From NCBI RefSeq assembly GCF_009857605.1, contig NZ_WWCT01000002.1:248001-312000 (forward strand): a DNA stretch of 64,000 nt, read 5' to 3'. The position numbers and the translations under genes were made by a program. Below are positions 26,111 to 36,356 of the stretch, one piece after another. The notes beneath the pieces were generated by a model. The model was not told the DNA's origin. It worked only from the letters and a program-made list of their open reading frames with translations, and did not search any database. Source of the stretch: Duganella levis (lineage in GTDB: Bacteria > Pseudomonadota > Gammaproteobacteria > Burkholderiales > Burkholderiaceae_D). The first letter of the stretch is position 1. Each line of letters opens with the position of its first letter.

Positions 26111-26810
26111 CGGCTGGCGTGCCTTGGGTTGGCGGCGTGGAGGTCGGCGGAATCGGCGTTACGTTGGACGCGTTCGGCAGCGGCGCATTCGGATCGGTCA
26201 CCGGCGCGGCGGCGGGCGTCACCGGCACGATCACCGGTGCGGCTGGCGGCGCGGCCGGCTTGACCGGCGCCGGCGAGTGCATCTTGGCCTGTGCCGGCGT
26301 CGGCAGATTGACCACTTGCTTGCGGGTGGAAACGCGCGCGGCCAGCTCTTTCTTCTGCTCGTCCGACAGCGTTTGATACTCTTCCCACGAGACCGCCTTC
26401 TGCGACGGATTCAGCTTCTGCGCGCGGGCATAGTTTTGGCGCACCTGACGGCGTTCTTCCGGCGTCATGCGCACCCACTCGCGCATGCGTTCCTGCACGC
26501 GGACCTGCTCATCCGACTTCATCTGCGCGTAGCGCTTGGCGATGCCCAGCCATTTTTGACGGCGAATCGGTTCCATCTGGTCCCACTCACCGGCGAGCGG
26601 CTCCAGCGCCTGCTGCTGGGCAGGCGACAGATCTTTCCACAATACTTTTTCAGGGGGCTTGCCGGCCAGCTTGGCGCCAGCCACCGCCGCTACCGGCGCC
26701 TTGACCAGCTCCGGCGCATCCGGCTGGCTACCCAGCCAGGCCGCGCCGCCAAGTGCGACCACCGCCACTGCTACCCCTGCGCCCAGCTTGGCGCGACCGC
26801 TCCATGCCAT
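26100..26810 (-). CDS. DUF3106 domain protein, membrane-anchored
   Basis: 236 residues. An N-terminal hydrophobic helix (residues 8-27, VAVAVVALGGAAWLG) anchors it. A charged helical segment with repeated motifs follows: LSPAQQQALEPLAGEWDQM, WVRMTPEERRQVRQNY and YQTLSDEQKKELA, resembling the LTPEE/R-x-R repeats of periplasmic LTXXQ-type sensors. The C-terminal 70 residues are Pro/Ala-rich. I assign DUF3106 from memory. It is co-operonic with a sigma factor and the DUF3619 protein, which hints at an envelope-stress role. Confidence 0.72.
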   Translation of the reverse strand: MAWSGRAKLGAGVAVAVVALGGAAWLGSQPDAPELVKAPVAAVAGAKLAGKPPEKVLWKDLSPAQQQALEPLAGEWDQMEPIRRQKWLGIAKRYAQMKSDEQVRVQERMREWVRMTPEERRQVRQNYARAQKLNPSQKAVSWEEYQTLSDEQKKELAARVSTRKQVVNLPTPAQAKMHSPAPVKPAAPPAAPVIVPVTPAAAPVTDPNAPLPNASNVTPIPPTSTPPTQGTPADVK

Positions 26811-26814
26811 CGGC

Positions 26815-27219
26815 TTACTCGCTTTGCGACAGATAGGCGTTGAAGCCGTGGTCCAGATAGGCGTTCAGCGGCAATTCATCCGACAGCACGGCGGCGTCGA
26901 TTTCCGCCAGATCGGCGATGCGTTCCTGCTGTTCGTACTGATAGATGCCGACCATGCCGATCACCAATGCCAGCGCCGGCACCACCATGCTCCAGCGGCC
27001 CAGCCAGTTGAATTGCGACATGAAGCCGCCGCCGGCCGCAGCCAGTTCGGTCTTGGCCACGCGCACCGCCAGCGGCACTTCCACGTGGGCTTTCTTGCGG
27101 GCGAGCGCCATCTTGCGCGCTTGCGCCAGGCGGTCGGTCGTCGAGGCCGGCAGCTCGTCCAGCTGTTCATTGAGCGCGTGGCGCACTTTGTAAGCGAAAT
27201 TCAGATCGTCGGTGTTCAT
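26815..27219 (-). CDS. DUF3619 family single-pass membrane protein (candidate anti-sigma factor)
   Basis: 134 residues: a cytosolic N-terminal half rich in charged helices, one membrane helix at about residues 77-94 (MVVPALALVIGMVGIYQY), and a short acidic outer part ending LNAYLDHGFNAYLSQSE. This layout resembles small anti-sigma factors, and the start overlaps the sigma factor stop by ATGA. DUF3619 has no experimentally known role that I can recall. The anti-sigma idea is inference from topology and position. Confidence 0.7.
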   Translation of the reverse strand: MNTDDLNFAYKVRHALNEQLDELPASTTDRLAQARKMALARKKAHVEVPLAVRVAKTELAAAGGGFMSQFNWLGRWSMVVPALALVIGMVGIYQYEQQERIADLAEIDAAVLSDELPLNAYLDHGFNAYLSQSE

Positions 27220-27785
27220 AATTTAATTCCCTTGGCTGCCAGCGCCTCGGCCAGCGCATGTGTTGCACGAGAGCAATGCGTTTTGACGCTGCCTTCTGAG
27301 CAGCCCATGGCCGCCGCAGTTTCAGCTACATCCATATCCTGCCAATAACGCATCAGGAAGGCTTCGCGTTGACGTGCCGGAAGCTTTTGTACTTCGGCAT
27401 CGATGAGTGCCAGGGTTTGCTGGCGTTCGACCTTGTCGGCGCCGGATTCGGCAGCCTCGGTGCCGGCCTCTGCGGCATAGGATTCGAGTATATCAAAGTC
27501 CTCATGGTCCTCTCCCGCCGGGCCCATGCCCGAAAACAGGCTGACCCAGGTGTTGCGCACCTTTTCGCGGCGGAAGTAGTCGAGGATGGTGGTCTGCAAG
27601 ATGCGCTGGAACAACATCGGCAGCTCGGCGGCCGGCTTGTCGCCGTATTTTTCGGCGAGCTTGATCATCGCGTCTTGCACGATGTCCAGGGCGGATTCGT
27701 CCTTGCGTACTGCGTAGACGGCTTGCTTGAAGGCCCGGCGTTCGACGTTTTCGAGGAAGTCGGATAATTCTTTGTCTGTGGCCAT
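27216..27785 (-). CDS. RNA polymerase sigma factor (ECF-like)
   Basis: 189 residues. Region 2 is seen as SALDIVQDAMIKLAEKYGDK and TTILDYFRREKVRNTW, and region 4 as LPARQREAFLMRYWQDMDVAETAAAMG followed by SEGSVKTHCSRATHAL. There is no region 3 and no region 1, as in ECF sigma factors. It heads the operon with the DUF3619, DUF3106 and RDD genes. The start chosen is the ATG giving MATDKELSDFLENVERR. No strong Shine-Dalgarno sequence precedes it, and the frame stays open upstream through non-coding-looking sequence. Confidence 0.88.
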   Translation of the reverse strand: MATDKELSDFLENVERRAFKQAVYAVRKDESALDIVQDAMIKLAEKYGDKPAAELPMLFQRILQTTILDYFRREKVRNTWVSLFSGMGPAGEDHEDFDILESYAAEAGTEAAESGADKVERQQTLALIDAEVQKLPARQREAFLMRYWQDMDVAETAAAMGCSEGSVKTHCSRATHALAEALAAKGIKL

Positions 27786-28242
27786 GCGTCGGGAAGGGGG
27801 CTGCCGGGTTTTTTGAACTGAGGCGCATGCTAGCAAAAAACGTCGTGTTTTGCATGGTTTTACGTCAAAACTGATCAATTTCCGAATTATCCCTTGCCCA
27901 AACGGGGGCGGCGGGTGTAACTTATGGGACGCTTTGAACAACCCCGAAGCTCTATGGTCTGGTCGCAGCAGGCACACAACGCCGCAACGACACGACGCGC
28001 TTTCATATGTAGGCAGTTTGCTCTCGCCCGTACCACAAGTACGAGAGGTACGCATAACCACTACGGAAAACCCGGCCAAACGAGAGTTTGCGCTAGCACC
28101 GCTTTGCACGTCACTACGGTTGACGGAAGAGGCAGTGCGACCGCATAAGTAAAGGGACGCTGGGCAGAGCTGTAGCGGTATTTGTACTTCGTCAGGACAG
28201 AGCATCCGATCAATCTCCTATGGACCTTGAAAGGAATGTTTC
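27786..28242. other. 457-base intergenic region between the sigma factor and ilvI
   Basis: No convincing gene is found here; short open frames are unsupported by codon use. A possible promoter for ilvI is TTGACG (28120-28125) with CATAAG 18 bases on, leaving an untranslated leader of about 90 bases. A short dyad CGTAC-CACAA-GTACG occurs near 28029-28043. I do not see a leader peptide rich in Ile, Leu or Val codons followed by a terminator, so classical attenuation is not supported. The ilvI ribosome binding site is AAAGGA near 28230. On the minus strand, TGCTAGCAT near 27824-27832 could be an extended -10 for the sigma factor gene. Confidence 0.4.
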
Positions 28243-29982
28243 ATGAATACCGAAGCATCTTCATTTAGCAGCAATCAATTGACTGGCGCAGAAATACTGG
28301 TGCGCTGCCTGGCGGAAGAGGGCGTGGAACACGTCTTTGGCTATCCGGGTGGAGCCGTCCTGTACATCTACGACGCCATCTTCAAGCAAGACAAATTCCA
28401 ACACGTTCTGGTACGCCACGAGCAGGCTGCGGTGCATGCCGCCGATGCTTATTCGCGCTCGTCGAACAAGGTCGGTGTTGCACTGGTTACGTCCGGTCCG
28501 GGTGTTACCAATGCGGTGACCGGTCTGTCCACTGCGTACATGGATTCCATCCCGATGGTGGTGATCTCCGGCCAGGTGCCGAGCCACGCGATCGGCCAGG
28601 ATGCGTTCCAGGAATGCGACACGGTCGGTATTACCCGTCCGGTGGTCAAGCACAATTTCCTCGTCAAGGACGTCAAGGACTTGGCTGAGACCGTCAAGAA
28701 AGCCTTCTTCATCGCCCGCACCGGCCGTCCCGGCCCTGTGCTGGTCGATATTCCGAAGGATATCTCGATGCACAAAACGACGTTCTCGTACCCGAAAGAG
28801 GTCGAGATGCGTTCGTACAAGCCGGTCGACAAAGGTCACTCCGGCCAGATCCGCAAGGCAGTGCAACTGCTGCTGCAAGCCGAACGCCCAATGATCTACA
28901 CCGGCGGCGGCGTGATCCTGGCCAGTGCGGCGCCGGAACTGAACAAGCTGGTGGACAAGCTCGGCTTCCCGGTCACCAACACGCTGATGGGCCTGGGCGC
29001 GTATAAAGCGTCGAGCGAAAACTTCGTCGGCATGCCAGGGATGCACGGCACCTACGAAGCCAATATGGCCATGCAGCACTGCGACGTGCTGATCGCCATC
29101 GGCGCCCGTTTCGACGACCGCGTGATCGGCAACCCGAAACACTTCGCCTCCCATCCGCGCAAGATCATCCACGTGGACATCGATCCATCGTCGATTTCCA
29201 AGCGCGTGAAAGTGGATATTCCTATCGTCGGCAACGTCAAGGACGTGCTGATCGAGTTCCTGGCGCAGCTGGACGCGTCGGACGCCAAGCCTAACCAGCC
29301 TGCGCTCAAGAACTGGTGGAAGCAGATCCAGGAATGGCGCGGCAAGGACTGCCTGAAGTTCGCCACCTCCGACCTGGTGATCAAGCCGCAATCGGTGGTG
29401 CAGAAGCTGTGGGAAGTGACCAAAGGCGACGCCTTCATCACCTCCGACGTCGGCCAGCACCAGATGTGGGCCGCACAGTACTACCCGTTCGACAAGCCTA
29501 AGCGCTGGGTCAACTCGGGCGGTCTGGGCACCATGGGGGTCGGCCTGCCGTACGCCATGGGCGTGCAGATGGCCAATCCGGACGCCACAGTTGCCTGCAT
29601 CACCGGCGAAGGTTCGATCCAGATGTGCATCCAGGAACTGGCTACCTGCAAGCAGTACCACCTGACGCCGAAGATCATCATGCTGAACAACCGCTTCTTG
29701 GGCATGGTCCGCCAGTGGCAGCAGATCGACTACGGTTCGCGCTACTCCGAGTCCTACATGGATTCGCTGCCGAATTTCGAGAAGCTGGCGGAGGCCTACG
29801 GCCACGTCGGCATGCGCATCGAGAAACCGGGCGACGTCGACGGCGCACTGCGCGACGCGTTTGCGATGAAGGACAAGCTGGTGTTCATGAACTTCATTAC
29901 CGATCAATCGGAAAACGTCTGGCCGATGGTTAAAGCAGGCAAGGGTCTGTCCGAAATGCTGCTGGGTTCGGAGGATCTCTAA
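28243..29982 (+). CDS. ilvI: acetolactate synthase large subunit
   Basis: 579 residues, catalytic subunit of acetohydroxyacid synthase, the first shared enzyme of valine, leucine and isoleucine synthesis. TPP-dependent fold: EEGVEHVFGYPGGAVLYIYD with the catalytic glutamate at RHEQAAVHAADAY, then SGPGVTNAVTG. The diphosphate motif reads GEGSIQMCIQEL, with Glu where most TPP enzymes have GDG; I recall this as common in betaproteobacterial homologues. ilvB would be an equally good name. It is followed after one base by the small subunit gene. Confidence 0.95.
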   Translation: MNTEASSFSSNQLTGAEILVRCLAEEGVEHVFGYPGGAVLYIYDAIFKQDKFQHVLVRHEQAAVHAADAYSRSSNKVGVALVTSGPGVTNAVTGLSTAYMDSIPMVVISGQVPSHAIGQDAFQECDTVGITRPVVKHNFLVKDVKDLAETVKKAFFIARTGRPGPVLVDIPKDISMHKTTFSYPKEVEMRSYKPVDKGHSGQIRKAVQLLLQAERPMIYTGGGVILASAAPELNKLVDKLGFPVTNTLMGLGAYKASSENFVGMPGMHGTYEANMAMQHCDVLIAIGARFDDRVIGNPKHFASHPRKIIHVDIDPSSISKRVKVDIPIVGNVKDVLIEFLAQLDASDAKPNQPALKNWWKQIQEWRGKDCLKFATSDLVIKPQSVVQKLWEVTKGDAFITSDVGQHQMWAAQYYPFDKPKRWVNSGGLGTMGVGLPYAMGVQMANPDATVACITGEGSIQMCIQELATCKQYHLTPKIIMLNNRFLGMVRQWQQIDYGSRYSESYMDSLPNFEKLAEAYGHVGMRIEKPGDVDGALRDAFAMKDKLVFMNFITDQSENVWPMVKAGKGLSEMLLGSEDL

Positions 29983-29983
29983 C

Positions 29984-30475
29984 ATGCGACACATTATCTC
30001 TGTATTGCTGGAAAACGAAGCCGGCGCGCTGTCCCGCGTGGTGGGCCTGTTCTCGGCCCGCGGCTACAACATCGAGACGCTGACCGTGGCGCCGACCGAA
30101 GACCCGACCTTGTCGCGGATGACCATCGTCACCTCCGGTTCGGATGACATCATCGAGCAGATCACCAAGCACCTGAACCGCCTGATCGAGGTGGTGAAGG
30201 TGGTGGACCTGACCGAAGGCCATCACATCGAACGCGAACTGATGCTGATCAAGGTGCGGGCGGTGGGCAAGGAGCGGGAAGAGATGAAGCGCACGGCGGA
30301 CATTTTCCGCGGCCGCATCATCGACGTCACCGAAAAGAGCTACACGATTGAACTGACCGGCGCCAAGAGCAAGCTCGACGCGTTTATCGATTCGATCGAC
30401 CGCGCCTCGATTCTTGAAACAGTCCGCACCGGCGGTTCCGGCATTGGACGCGGCGAACGCATCCTCAAAGTTTAA
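29984..30475 (+). CDS. ilvH: acetolactate synthase small subunit
   Basis: 163 residues. An N-terminal ACT domain (RHIISVLLENEAGALSRVVGLF, then GYNIETLTVAP) binds valine for feedback inhibition, and a C-terminal domain completes the regulatory subunit. Length and sequence match IlvH/IlvN of the 160-residue class. It is directly coupled to the large subunit gene and followed 42 bases later by ilvC. Confidence 0.95.
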   Translation: MRHIISVLLENEAGALSRVVGLFSARGYNIETLTVAPTEDPTLSRMTIVTSGSDDIIEQITKHLNRLIEVVKVVDLTEGHHIERELMLIKVRAVGKEREEMKRTADIFRGRIIDVTEKSYTIELTGAKSKLDAFIDSIDRASILETVRTGGSGIGRGERILKV

Positions 30476-31534
<1,059 letters not shown>

Positions 31535-31551
31535 TCGACTTCCGCTCCAAC

Positions 31552-31579
31552 AAAAAGCCGGCTCATGCCGGCTTTTTTT
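31552..31579 (+). terminator. intrinsic terminator after ilvC
   Basis: AAGCCGGC, loop TCAT and GCCGGCTT form a perfect stem followed by a run of T. It ends the ilvI-ilvH-ilvC transcript 18 bases after the ilvC stop. Confidence 0.9.
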
Positions 31580-31595
31580 ACGTTATGCTGGTGCT

Positions 31596-31805
31596 ATGAC
31601 AACATTCGACTGGCACGGCGGCGCCATCTCGCGCGCGACGGTGGTGGACGCCACCTACAAAAACACCCAGAACGTGCGCCGTTTCCTGACCGGGCAGTGC
31701 GGCCCCGACTTCAAGTTCGACCGCGACCTGATGGCGTGGATACGCAGCGGCGCCGCCCACACCATTGGCGACATCGCCGACGAATGGCAGCGCCGGCGGG
31801 GCTGA
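31596..31805 (+). CDS. small DUF6434-like protein
   Basis: 69 residues, beginning MTTFDWHGGAISRATVV and containing YKNTQNVRRFL and FKFDRDLMAWIRS, which I recall as the signature of DUF6434, a small domain often joined to SAP-like DNA-binding domains. Here it stands alone. A basic helical protein that might bind nucleic acid; no experiment is known to me. It ends seven bases from a convergent small membrane protein gene. Confidence 0.65.
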   Translation: MTTFDWHGGAISRATVVDATYKNTQNVRRFLTGQCGPDFKFDRDLMAWIRSGAAHTIGDIADEWQRRRG

Positions 31806-31812
31806 GTAGTCG

Positions 31813-32064
31813 TCAGCGCGCCAAAGCGAACCACAGCAGGAGCGCACTCCACAGTGTCAACCCGCCGACCAGCGAAGCGCCGCCGGTAGAGATCAGCATC
31901 TGGCCGGTTTTCTCGTCATAGGTCACTAGCTTGGGCCTGAAGAACTGCTTGGTATGGATCGCCCGCGCCCGGCCCAGCGAGATGATGGGGATGACCACGC
32001 GCCCGATGGCGTACAAGATGACTTCCATTAACAGGTAGAACGCAAACTCGATCACGATCGCCAT
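31813..32064 (-). CDS. small inner-membrane protein, unknown
   Basis: 83 residues with a hydrophobic N-terminal stretch (IVIEFAFYLLMEVILYAIG) and a second at the C-terminus (GGLTLWSALLLWFAL), joined by a basic cytosolic loop. GGAGG lies eight bases before the ATG giving MAIVIEF, so I prefer it to the ATG six codons upstream, which lies in the ribosome binding site region. No family is recognised. Confidence 0.6.
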   Translation of the reverse strand: MAIVIEFAFYLLMEVILYAIGRVVIPIISLGRARAIHTKQFFRPKLVTYDEKTGQMLISTGGASLVGGLTLWSALLLWFALAR

Positions 32065-32213
32065 AGCACGGCCCTCCGTCATTAATCTCTCATCATAGCA
32101 ACCCGATAATTAGAAAATACTTAATTTGTTACAAACACTCACCATGTCTTACAGGTGTGCTTTGTAAATTCATGTACAGTGCGGCTTGTCGTAATCCCAA
32201 CTTTGGAGCCGTA

Positions 32214-32975
32214 ATGAACCTGATGAAAAAACTTGCCGCCGCTGCCGCCGTGTCCTTCGCGCTGGGCGCGCACGCCGCTCCGACTGATGCCCTGCCAACC
32301 ACCGGCACGCTGGTGGTGGTGCCGGCTTATGGCGAAGTCAAACACGCCAACGACCAGGCCATCGTGATGCTGGCGATTGAGGAAACCGACAAGGACAAGG
32401 CCGCCGCCGCCTCGCGCGTCAACACCAAGATGAAGCAGGGCCTGGAGATCGTCAAGAAAGAAGATCCGCAAGCCAGCCTGAAAACCCAAGGCTATTACAC
32501 CTATCCGGTCTACCCGGACGAAATCGTGCTGGCCAACGGCCGCCCGGCCAAGCAGCCGCGCGTGCCGGTGTCGTGGCGCGTGGGCCAGTACCTGGAAGTC
32601 ACCACCACCAGCCTGGACAAACTGCCGAAAACCGTCGCCGCCGCGCAGAAGATCCTAACGCTCAACAGCATCAACTTCGGCCTGACCTCGGACACCACCA
32701 AGAAGCTGGATGACCAGCGCATCGCCGCCACCTACAAAAACCTGAACGAGCGCATCGCCTCGATCGCCAACGCCATGGGCCGCAAGGTCGGCGACGCCGT
32801 GCTCGATACGGTCGACTTTGAAGGCTCAGGCAATTACACGGAGTCCCGCGCTGCTGCGGCGCCGATGATGATGCGCATGAAGTCCGCCGACACTGCCGAC
32901 GTGGCCGAACCAAGCTTCGAGCCGGGTGAGACCACCTTGCAGATGCAACTTGTGGGCAAAGTTCGCTTCAAATAA
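32214..32975 (+). CDS. SIMPL domain (DUF541) periplasmic protein, copy 1
   Basis: 253 residues with a signal peptide (LAAAAAVSFALGAHA). The mature part is a SIMPL/DUF541 domain: GTLVVVPAYGEVKHANDQA, a charged DKDKAAAASRVN helix, and KLDDQRIAATYKNLNERIASIANAMGRKVGD. GGAG five bases before the ATG fixes the start. The function of SIMPL proteins is unclear; oxidative-stress and outer-membrane roles have been proposed. The next gene is a close paralogue with the same C-terminal LVGKVRFK. Confidence 0.82.
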   Translation: MNLMKKLAAAAAVSFALGAHAAPTDALPTTGTLVVVPAYGEVKHANDQAIVMLAIEETDKDKAAAASRVNTKMKQGLEIVKKEDPQASLKTQGYYTYPVYPDEIVLANGRPAKQPRVPVSWRVGQYLEVTTTSLDKLPKTVAAAQKILTLNSINFGLTSDTTKKLDDQRIAATYKNLNERIASIANAMGRKVGDAVLDTVDFEGSGNYTESRAAAAPMMMRMKSADTADVAEPSFEPGETTLQMQLVGKVRFK

Positions 32976-33032
32976 GCGTCTCGCGGCAACACATGAGGTA
33001 AAGTTGGCTTTTTATTCAGTTTGGAGCTTGCA

Positions 33033-33782
33033 ATGAAATACCTCGTTGTCGCCGCCATGACGGCGTGTGTGATTGCCGCGCACGCCGCTCCGCTGGAAAC
33101 CTTGCCGACCGCCGGCACGCTGGTGGTGGTGCCTGCCATTGGCGAAGTCACCCACGTCAATGACCAGGCCACCGCCACGCTGTCGGTCGAGGAAAACGAC
33201 AAGGACAAAGCCGCGGCCGCCTCACGCGTCAACCAGAAGATGAAGCAGGGCGTGGAGCTGCTGAAGAAAGCCGATCCGCAAGCCATCCTGAAAACCCAGA
33301 ACTACTACACCTACCCGGTCTATCCGGAAGAAGTGCAGGCGCCACCGGGCCAGCCGCGCAAGCCGCGCGTGCCGACTTCCTGGCGCGTCGGCCAGTCGGT
33401 GCAACTGGTGACGACCAACCTCGACAGCCTGCCGAAAACCGTGGCCGCCGCGCAAAGCGTATTGAGCCTTAACCAGCTGCGCTTCGGCCTGTCGCCGGCC
33501 ACCAGCAAAAAGCTGGATGACCAGCGGATTGCCGCCACCTATCTCAACTTGAATGAGCGCGTCACTTCCATCGCCGCCGCCATGGGCCGCAAGGTCAGCG
33601 ACGCCGCGCTCGATACAGTGGATTTTGAAGGCTCCGGCAATTATCCCGAGCGGGTCCAGATCACCGGCTCCAGCGTGGCAGCGTTTGCCCGCGCCGCTGC
33701 GGAGCCGGTGACGGAGCCGAGCTTCGAACCGGGCGAAACCACGCTGACGATGCGGCTGGTGGGCAAAGTGCGCTTCAAATAA
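33033..33782 (+). CDS. SIMPL domain (DUF541) periplasmic protein, copy 2
   Basis: 249 residues with a short signal peptide (VVAAMTACVIAAHA) and a SIMPL domain highly similar to copy 1 along its whole length, for example TAGTLVVVPAIGEV, DKDKAAAASRVNQKMKQG and LDTVDFEGSGNY. This is a recent tandem duplication. A GGAG six bases before the ATG at 33033 sets the start. The 57-base gap between copies has no terminator, so they are probably co-transcribed; a strong terminator follows this copy. Confidence 0.82.
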   Translation: MKYLVVAAMTACVIAAHAAPLETLPTAGTLVVVPAIGEVTHVNDQATATLSVEENDKDKAAAASRVNQKMKQGVELLKKADPQAILKTQNYYTYPVYPEEVQAPPGQPRKPRVPTSWRVGQSVQLVTTNLDSLPKTVAAAQSVLSLNQLRFGLSPATSKKLDDQRIAATYLNLNERVTSIAAAMGRKVSDAALDTVDFEGSGNYPERVQITGSSVAAFARAAAEPVTEPSFEPGETTLTMRLVGKVRFK

Positions 33783-33801
33783 GCAAACTTGGGCAGAATA
33801 G

Positions 33802-33827
33802 GGGATGGCGCGCCATCCCCTTTTTTA
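33802..33827 (+). terminator. intrinsic terminator after the SIMPL pair
   Basis: GGGGATGGCGCGCCATCCCC is a perfect palindrome followed directly by six T. It ends the SIMPL transcript and separates it from pssA. Confidence 0.88.
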
Positions 33828-33880
33828 TAGTCGGCTCCTCTATAATGATGGCGCACACACGATAACCAGAACGGATCACC

Positions 33881-34750
33881 ATGCCCAATTTCCCCCGCCG
33901 CCGCGCCAAGAACGCGGCCATCGCCAAACTGCCCAAAACGTCCCGTTTCAGCCGTTTTGCGCGTCGCGCCCGCGGAGAGGATCTTGACCGGCCGCGCCAT
34001 CGCGGCATTTACCTGCTGCCGAACGCCTTCACCACGGCGGCGCTGTTCTGCGGCTTCTACGCCATCGTCATGGCGATGAACCAGAAATTCGAGCACGCCG
34101 CCTGGGCCATCTTCATCGCCATGGTGCTGGACGGCCTGGATGGCCGCGTCGCCCGCCTGACCAACACGCAGAGTGAATTCGGCGCGCAGTACGACTCGCT
34201 GTCGGACATGGTGTCCTTTGGCGCCGCACCGGCGCTGGTGATGTACGAATGGTCGCTGCGCGGCCTGGGCAAGCTGGGTTGGATCGCGGCGTTTGTCTAC
34301 TGCGCTGGCGCCGCCTTGCGCCTGGCGCGTTTCAATACCAATATCGAAGTGGTGGACAAGCGCTACTTCCAGGGCATGCCGTCGCCATCTGCCGCCGCGT
34401 TGATTGCCGGCTTTATCCTGATGATGCTGGACCTCGACGTCTCCGGGCTGGAAATGGCCTGGATCTCGTGGGGCATTGCCTTGTTTGCCGGCCTGACGAT
34501 GGTCAGCAACGTGCCGTTCTACAGTTTCAAGGATGTGAACTTCCGCAAGCCGGTGCCGTTTATCGGCGTGTTCCTGATCGCGCTGGGACTGGCGCTGATC
34601 GCCATCAAGCCGGCGGCCACCTTGTGGCCTCTGTTTGCGATCTACGGCATTTCGGGCTATGTCGTCGCCGCCTGGCGCGCGGCCAAGGGCAAAAAGGTCA
34701 GCCTGATCCAGACCGACATGCACAGCGACGATCCGAGCGAACGACGCTAA
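33881..34750 (+). CDS. pssA: CDP-diacylglycerol-serine O-phosphatidyltransferase
   Basis: 289 residues, integral membrane enzyme. The CDP-alcohol phosphotransferase motif D-G-x2-D-G-x2-A-R-x8-G-x3-D-x3-D is seen from [13 protein letters not shown] to [15 protein letters not shown]. About eight hydrophobic helices follow a basic N-terminal tail of 40 residues ([11 protein letters not shown]...). It makes phosphatidylserine, the precursor of phosphatidylethanolamine. It lies between ilvC and leuA, an order I associate with Burkholderiales. Confidence 0.93.
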   Translation: MPNFPRRRAKNAAIAKLPKTSRFSRFARRARGEDLDRPRHRGIYLLPNAFTTAALFCGFYAIVMAMNQKFEHAAWAIFIAMVLDGLDGRVARLTNTQSEFGAQYDSLSDMVSFGAAPALVMYEWSLRGLGKLGWIAAFVYCAGAALRLARFNTNIEVVDKRYFQGMPSPSAAALIAGFILMMLDLDVSGLEMAWISWGIALFAGLTMVSNVPFYSFKDVNFRKPVPFIGVFLIALGLALIAIKPAATLWPLFAIYGISGYVVAAWRAAKGKKVSLIQTDMHSDDPSERR

Positions 34751-34808
34751 ACACCGGGCGGTAGGCCCTGAGAAGATTAAGCAACGAAGCATTAGCCACG
34801 GAGCGATC

Positions 34809-36356
34809 ATGAACAACTCATCCAACCGCCTCATCATCTTCGACACCACGCTGCGCGACGGCGAGCAATCGCCTGGCGCCTCCATGACGAAGGACGAAAA
34901 AGTCCGCATCGCCAAGCAGCTGGAGCGCCTGCGCGTGGATGTCATCGAAGCCGGCTTCGCGGCCGCCTCGCCGGGCGACTTCGAATCCATCAAGGCGATT
35001 GCCACGGTGGTGCGCGAATCGACCATCTGCTCGCTGTCGCGCGCCAATGACCGCGATATCGCCCGCGCCGCCGAAGCGCTGGCGCCGGCCGAGCGCAAAC
35101 GCATCCACACTTTTATCGCCACCTCCAAGCTGCACATGGAGGCCAAGCTGCGCATGCTGCCAGAGCAGGTGCTGACGCAAGCCTGCAACGCAGTGCGCTT
35201 CGCCCGCCAGTTCACCGACGATATCGAATTCAGTCCGGAAGACGGCAGCCGCTCGGACGAGGACTTCCTGTGCCGCGTGCTGGAAGGCGTGATCGCCGAA
35301 GGCGCGACCACCATCAACTTCCCGGACACGGTGGGCTACGCGGTGCCGGAGATTTTCGGCGAGACCATCCGCCGCCTGCGCGAACGCATCCCCAACTCCG
35401 ACAAGGCCGTGTGGTCGGTGCACTGCCATAACGACCTTGGACTGGCGGTGGCCAATTCGCTCGCCGGTGTGATGATCGGCGGCGCGCGCCAGGTCGAGTG
35501 CACCATCAATGGCCTCGGCGAACGCGCCGGCAACACCGCGCTGGAAGAAGTGGTGATGGCGCTGCGCACGCGCGGCGGCTACTACAACCTGGAATGCGGC
35601 ATCGACACCACGCAGATTGTGGCGGCGTCCAAGATGGTGTCGCAGATTACCGGCTTTGCGGTGCAGCCCAACAAGGCGGTGGTGGGCGCGAACGCGTTTG
35701 CGCACGCTTCCGGCATCCACCAGGACGGCATGCTGAAGTCGCGCGAGACCTACGAGATCATGCGCGCCGAAGACGTCGGCTGGGCTGCGACCAAGATCGT
35801 GCTGGGCAAGCTGTCCGGCCGCAACGCCTTCAAGCAGCGCTTGCAGGGACTGGGCATCGATCTGGAATCGGAGACCGAAGTCAATGCGGCGTTCGCGCGC
35901 TTCAAGGAACTGGCCGACCGCAAGGCCGAGATTTTTGACGAGGACATCCTGGCGCTGGTGTCGGACGAGCAGCAGTCGCAGGAGAGCGAGTTCTATCGCT
36001 TCGTCTCGCTGGAGCAGCGCTCGGCCAGCGGCGAAACGCCGGCGGCTAAAATCGTGTTCGTCATCGACGGCGAAGAACACGTCAGCGAAGGCCGTGGCGA
36101 TGGCCCGGTCGACGCCACCGTCAACGCCATCGAGGGTGAAGTCGGCAGCGGGGCGGAGCTGGTGCTGTTCTCGGTGAACGCCATCAGCACCGGCACGCAA
36201 TCGCAGGGCGAGGTGACGATGCGCTTGTCGAAGGAAGGCCGCATCGTCAACGGCGTCGGCGCGGACCCGGACATCATCGTGGCTTCGGCCAAGGCCTACC
36301 TGTCGGCGCTGAACAAACTGCATTCGAAAATTGAAAGAGTCAATCCGCAACCATGA
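34809..36356 (+). CDS. leuA: 2-isopropylmalate synthase
   Basis: 515 residues. The catalytic TIM barrel starts [18 protein letters not shown], with the metal-binding [14 protein letters not shown] further on (SVHCHNDLG), and the C-terminal regulatory domain (from about residue 390) carries the leucine feedback site. It condenses acetyl-CoA with 2-oxoisovalerate, the first step to leucine. It overlaps the following sugar kinase by ATGA, an unusual coupling. Confidence 0.95.
   Translation: MNNSSNRLIIFDTTLRDGEQSPGASMTKDEKVRIAKQLERLRVDVIEAGFAAASPGDFESIKAIATVVRESTICSLSRANDRDIARAAEALAPAERKRIHTFIATSKLHMEAKLRMLPEQVLTQACNAVRFARQFTDDIEFSPEDGSRSDEDFLCRVLEGVIAEGATTINFPDTVGYAVPEIFGETIRRLRERIPNSDKAVWSVHCHNDLGLAVANSLAGVMIGGARQVECTINGLGERAGNTALEEVVMALRTRGGYYNLECGIDTTQIVAASKMVSQITGFAVQPNKAVVGANAFAHASGIHQDGMLKSRETYEIMRAEDVGWAATKIVLGKLSGRNAFKQRLQGLGIDLESETEVNAAFARFKELADRKAEIFDEDILALVSDEQQSQESEFYRFVSLEQRSASGETPAAKIVFVIDGEEHVSEGRGDGPVDATVNAIEGEVGSGAELVLFSVNAISTGTQSQGEVTMRLSKEGRIVNGVGADPDIIVASAKAYLSALNKLHSKIERVNPQP

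Noticed and set aside
28029..28043. CGTAC-CACAA-GTACG dyad upstream of ilvI as a regulator site
   Set aside because: Only five-base arms, not near a convincing promoter, and expected by chance in a region of this size.
27850..28152. Short open frames in the gap between the sigma factor and ilvI as a possible leader peptide or small gene
   Set aside because: No run of Ile, Leu or Val codons, no ribosome binding site at a sensible place, and no adjacent terminator hairpin.
33802..33821. Perfect 20-base palindrome as a DNA operator
   Set aside because: It is followed directly by six T and lies after a stop codon, so an intrinsic terminator explains it.
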